A DNA stretch of 8,354 nucleotides from Oscillospiraceae bacterium (GTDB lineage: Bacteria > Bacillota_A > Clostridia > Oscillospirales > CAG-272): contig SVSO01000124.1 in the NCBI GenBank assembly GCA_015064195.1, positions 1 through 8,354 on the forward strand, written 5' to 3'. The stretch's first letter is position 1, and the number at the start of each line of letters is the position of its first letter. Positions 7,322 to 8,354 of this stretch are shown here, in pieces. The position numbers were made by a program, and so were the translations under genes. The notes under the pieces are model-generated. The model was not told the origin of the DNA, ran no database searches, and saw nothing but the letters and a program-made list of their open reading frames with translations.

Positions 7322-8354
7322 TTTTGATTGTTTTTTTGCCGCCTTGTGCCGGCGATTCTGTTCGAGATCCCGTCTGGTTTTTTCAAAAGCATCCCGGATC
7401 GCGGCGAAAATCTTCTTCCGGCTGACGTACAGCAGGATCACCTCCGCCGCCAGAATGAGACCGAGGACGATCATGGGCACAAGCTTCCAGAGATAGACGC
7501 CGGCGGCCTTGTCCGTCAGCTTCACCGCCGTGTTTTCCCAGTACGGATAGGCAACAGGCTTTACGCGCACGCTCCGTCCGGCGGAATCCGTCAGCCGCGC
7601 TCTCAGCGAAGCATCGGTGAAGCGGTCGCTGTTTTCGAGAAATACCGTGAAATTTTTATCCGTCGGCAGAAGCTTTTCAAAAATTCCCATGGCGAATCCG
7701 CTGACGGGATTCGGCATCACAAGCTCCACCGATGTGACGGAAAGCTCGCCGGAAACCTCCTGGGCCAGCGAATACGGCAGGAAAATGCGCGGAGTTTCGC
7801 CGTAAAATTCCGCGTAATCGCCATCCGCGCCGCTCTCGCATACGCCGGCGATATATACCGGCCGGGAGCCGATCATCAGCTCAAAGCCCACCACATCCGA
7901 CGAGCCGAAAAACTGCCACGCCAGATCGTTGTCGATGATGACATAATCGTTGAGAATGTCCGTGGTGGAAAAATACTGCCCGGACAGGAGCTTCAGGGGA
8001 TGGAACAGGAAAAAGTCACCGCCGCAGGCCACAAACCGCGCACTCACGCCGCTTTTCACTGTCTTGCCGAAGTCGCCCTTGCGCGAAAGGACAAGATCGC
8101 CCTCCGCGCTGTAGGCGATGGCGTAGAGTCTGGCCGATTCGTTGGGTGCTTCGATGGAGGCGTTGACTAACTCCGTGTCAAGCCGCGACGGAAGATCGCG
8201 GGTGATGGCGGAGCCTTGCAGCCCGGCTTCCGGCGAGAGAAACGCCGAAAGATGGGCGATTTTCGTACCGTCCGCCGACCATCTTGCCGCCGCCTGCTGA
8301 CTCTCCAGCGTCCCCGCCATGCCGCCGATGATGACGGTGGAGACAAGGATGCTG
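7304..8354 (-). CDS. MacB-like periplasmic-core membrane protein, 5' end outside window
   Basis: 349 visible residues; the frame is open to the window edge, and the residues before the Met at 8320 (SILVSTVIIGG) look like the end of a first membrane helix, so the true start lies outside. The large extracellular part carries the MacB-core pattern: GGDFFLFHPLKLLSGQYFS, YVIIDNDLAWQFFGSSDVVG, then a strand leading to VYIAGV. A C-terminal helix (about 277-299, counted from Met 8320: LWKLVPMIVLGLIL...) is followed by a strongly basic tail of about 38 residues. Full MacB/FtsX permeases carry a multi-helix FtsX domain at the C-terminus; only one helix is present here, so this is probably a two-helix protein with one outside domain. 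The usual database label would be 'ABC transporter permease', but permease activity is doubtful. Stop TGA overlaps the next gene's ATG. It probably acts with that lipoprotein. Confidence 0.8.
   Translation of the reverse strand, partial: SILVSTVIIGGMAGTLESQQAAARWSADGTKIAHLSAFLSPEAGLQGSAITRDLPSRLDTELVNASIEAPNESARLYAIAYSAEGDLVLSRKGDFGKTVKSGVSARFVACGGDFFLFHPLKLLSGQYFSTTDILNDYVIIDNDLAWQFFGSSDVVGFELMIGSRPVYIAGVCESGADGDYAEFYGETPRIFLPYSLAQEVSGELSVTSVELVMPNPVSGFAMGIFEKLLPTDKNFTVFLENSDRFTDASLRARLTDSAGRSVRVKPVAYPYWENTAVKLTDKAAGVYLWKLVPMIVLGLILAAEVILLYVSRKKIFAAIRDAFEKTRRDLEQNRRHKAAKKQSKEEQSA

Noticed and set aside
6555..8170. Further plus-strand open frames opposite the lipoprotein and MacB-like genes
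   Set aside because: Same antisense shadow pattern; no start signals, no recognisable domains, and they cross real gene boundaries.
8278..8320. Complete MacB-like gene starting at ATG 8320
   Set aside because: The frame is open to the window edge, and the residues just before this Met form the end of a membrane helix expected in the family. No ribosome binding site precedes 8320.

Overview
The window looks like a chromosomal segment of a Gram-positive, moderately GC-rich Clostridia. A gut-type Oscillospirales/Ruminococcaceae relative is the best guess. The support is strong AGGAG-type ribosome binding sites, textbook sigma-A promoters in AT-rich spacers between GC-richer genes, a lipobox-bearing solute-binding lipoprotein, and a two-helix MacB-like partner of a kind I associate with that group. 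The taxonomic call is inference; there is no rRNA or other marker here. Six genes are supported and two of them run off the window edges. No tRNA, rRNA, CRISPR array, insertion sequence or phage gene is visible.

Region 1 (1-1573). The 5' 439 codons of guaB (IMP dehydrogenase) run leftward off the window. A 256-bp AT-rich spacer separates guaB from a rightward gene and holds back-to-back promoters. guaB has a perfect consensus promoter plus a probable second one upstream. The rightward gene has an extended -10 promoter whose -10 and start site lie inside an imperfect 29-bp inverted repeat, a good operator candidate.

Region 2 (1574-3724). Two rightward sugar-epimerase genes. The first encodes a TIM-barrel sugar isomerase/epimerase with an intact Glu-Asp-His-Glu metal/catalytic set. 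The second encodes an AGE-family (N-acylglucosamine/cellobiose 2-epimerase-like) enzyme with its Arg and three His intact. A perfect 14-bp-stem hairpin lies between them. Together they suggest a small cytosolic sugar-interconversion module; the substrate cannot be read from sequence.

Region 3 (3721-4779). A leftward P-loop ATP-binding protein of unknown function converges on the AGE gene, and the two stop codons share one TTAA. Its second half looks like a decayed copy of the first, with the P-loop lysine lost.

Region 4 (4843-8354). A leftward, translationally coupled pair ends at a strong intrinsic terminator. The upstream gene encodes a MacB-like extracellular-domain protein (5' end outside the window). 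The downstream gene encodes an 810-residue lipoprotein that appears to fuse an N-terminal beta-propeller-like domain to a family 1 extracellular solute-binding domain, with an unusual Val/Glu/Pro-rich acidic insertion. The tight coupling suggests the two work together at the cell surface, but no conventional sugar-ABC permease is visible, so the transport or sensing role is open. This pair is the least conventional part of the window.
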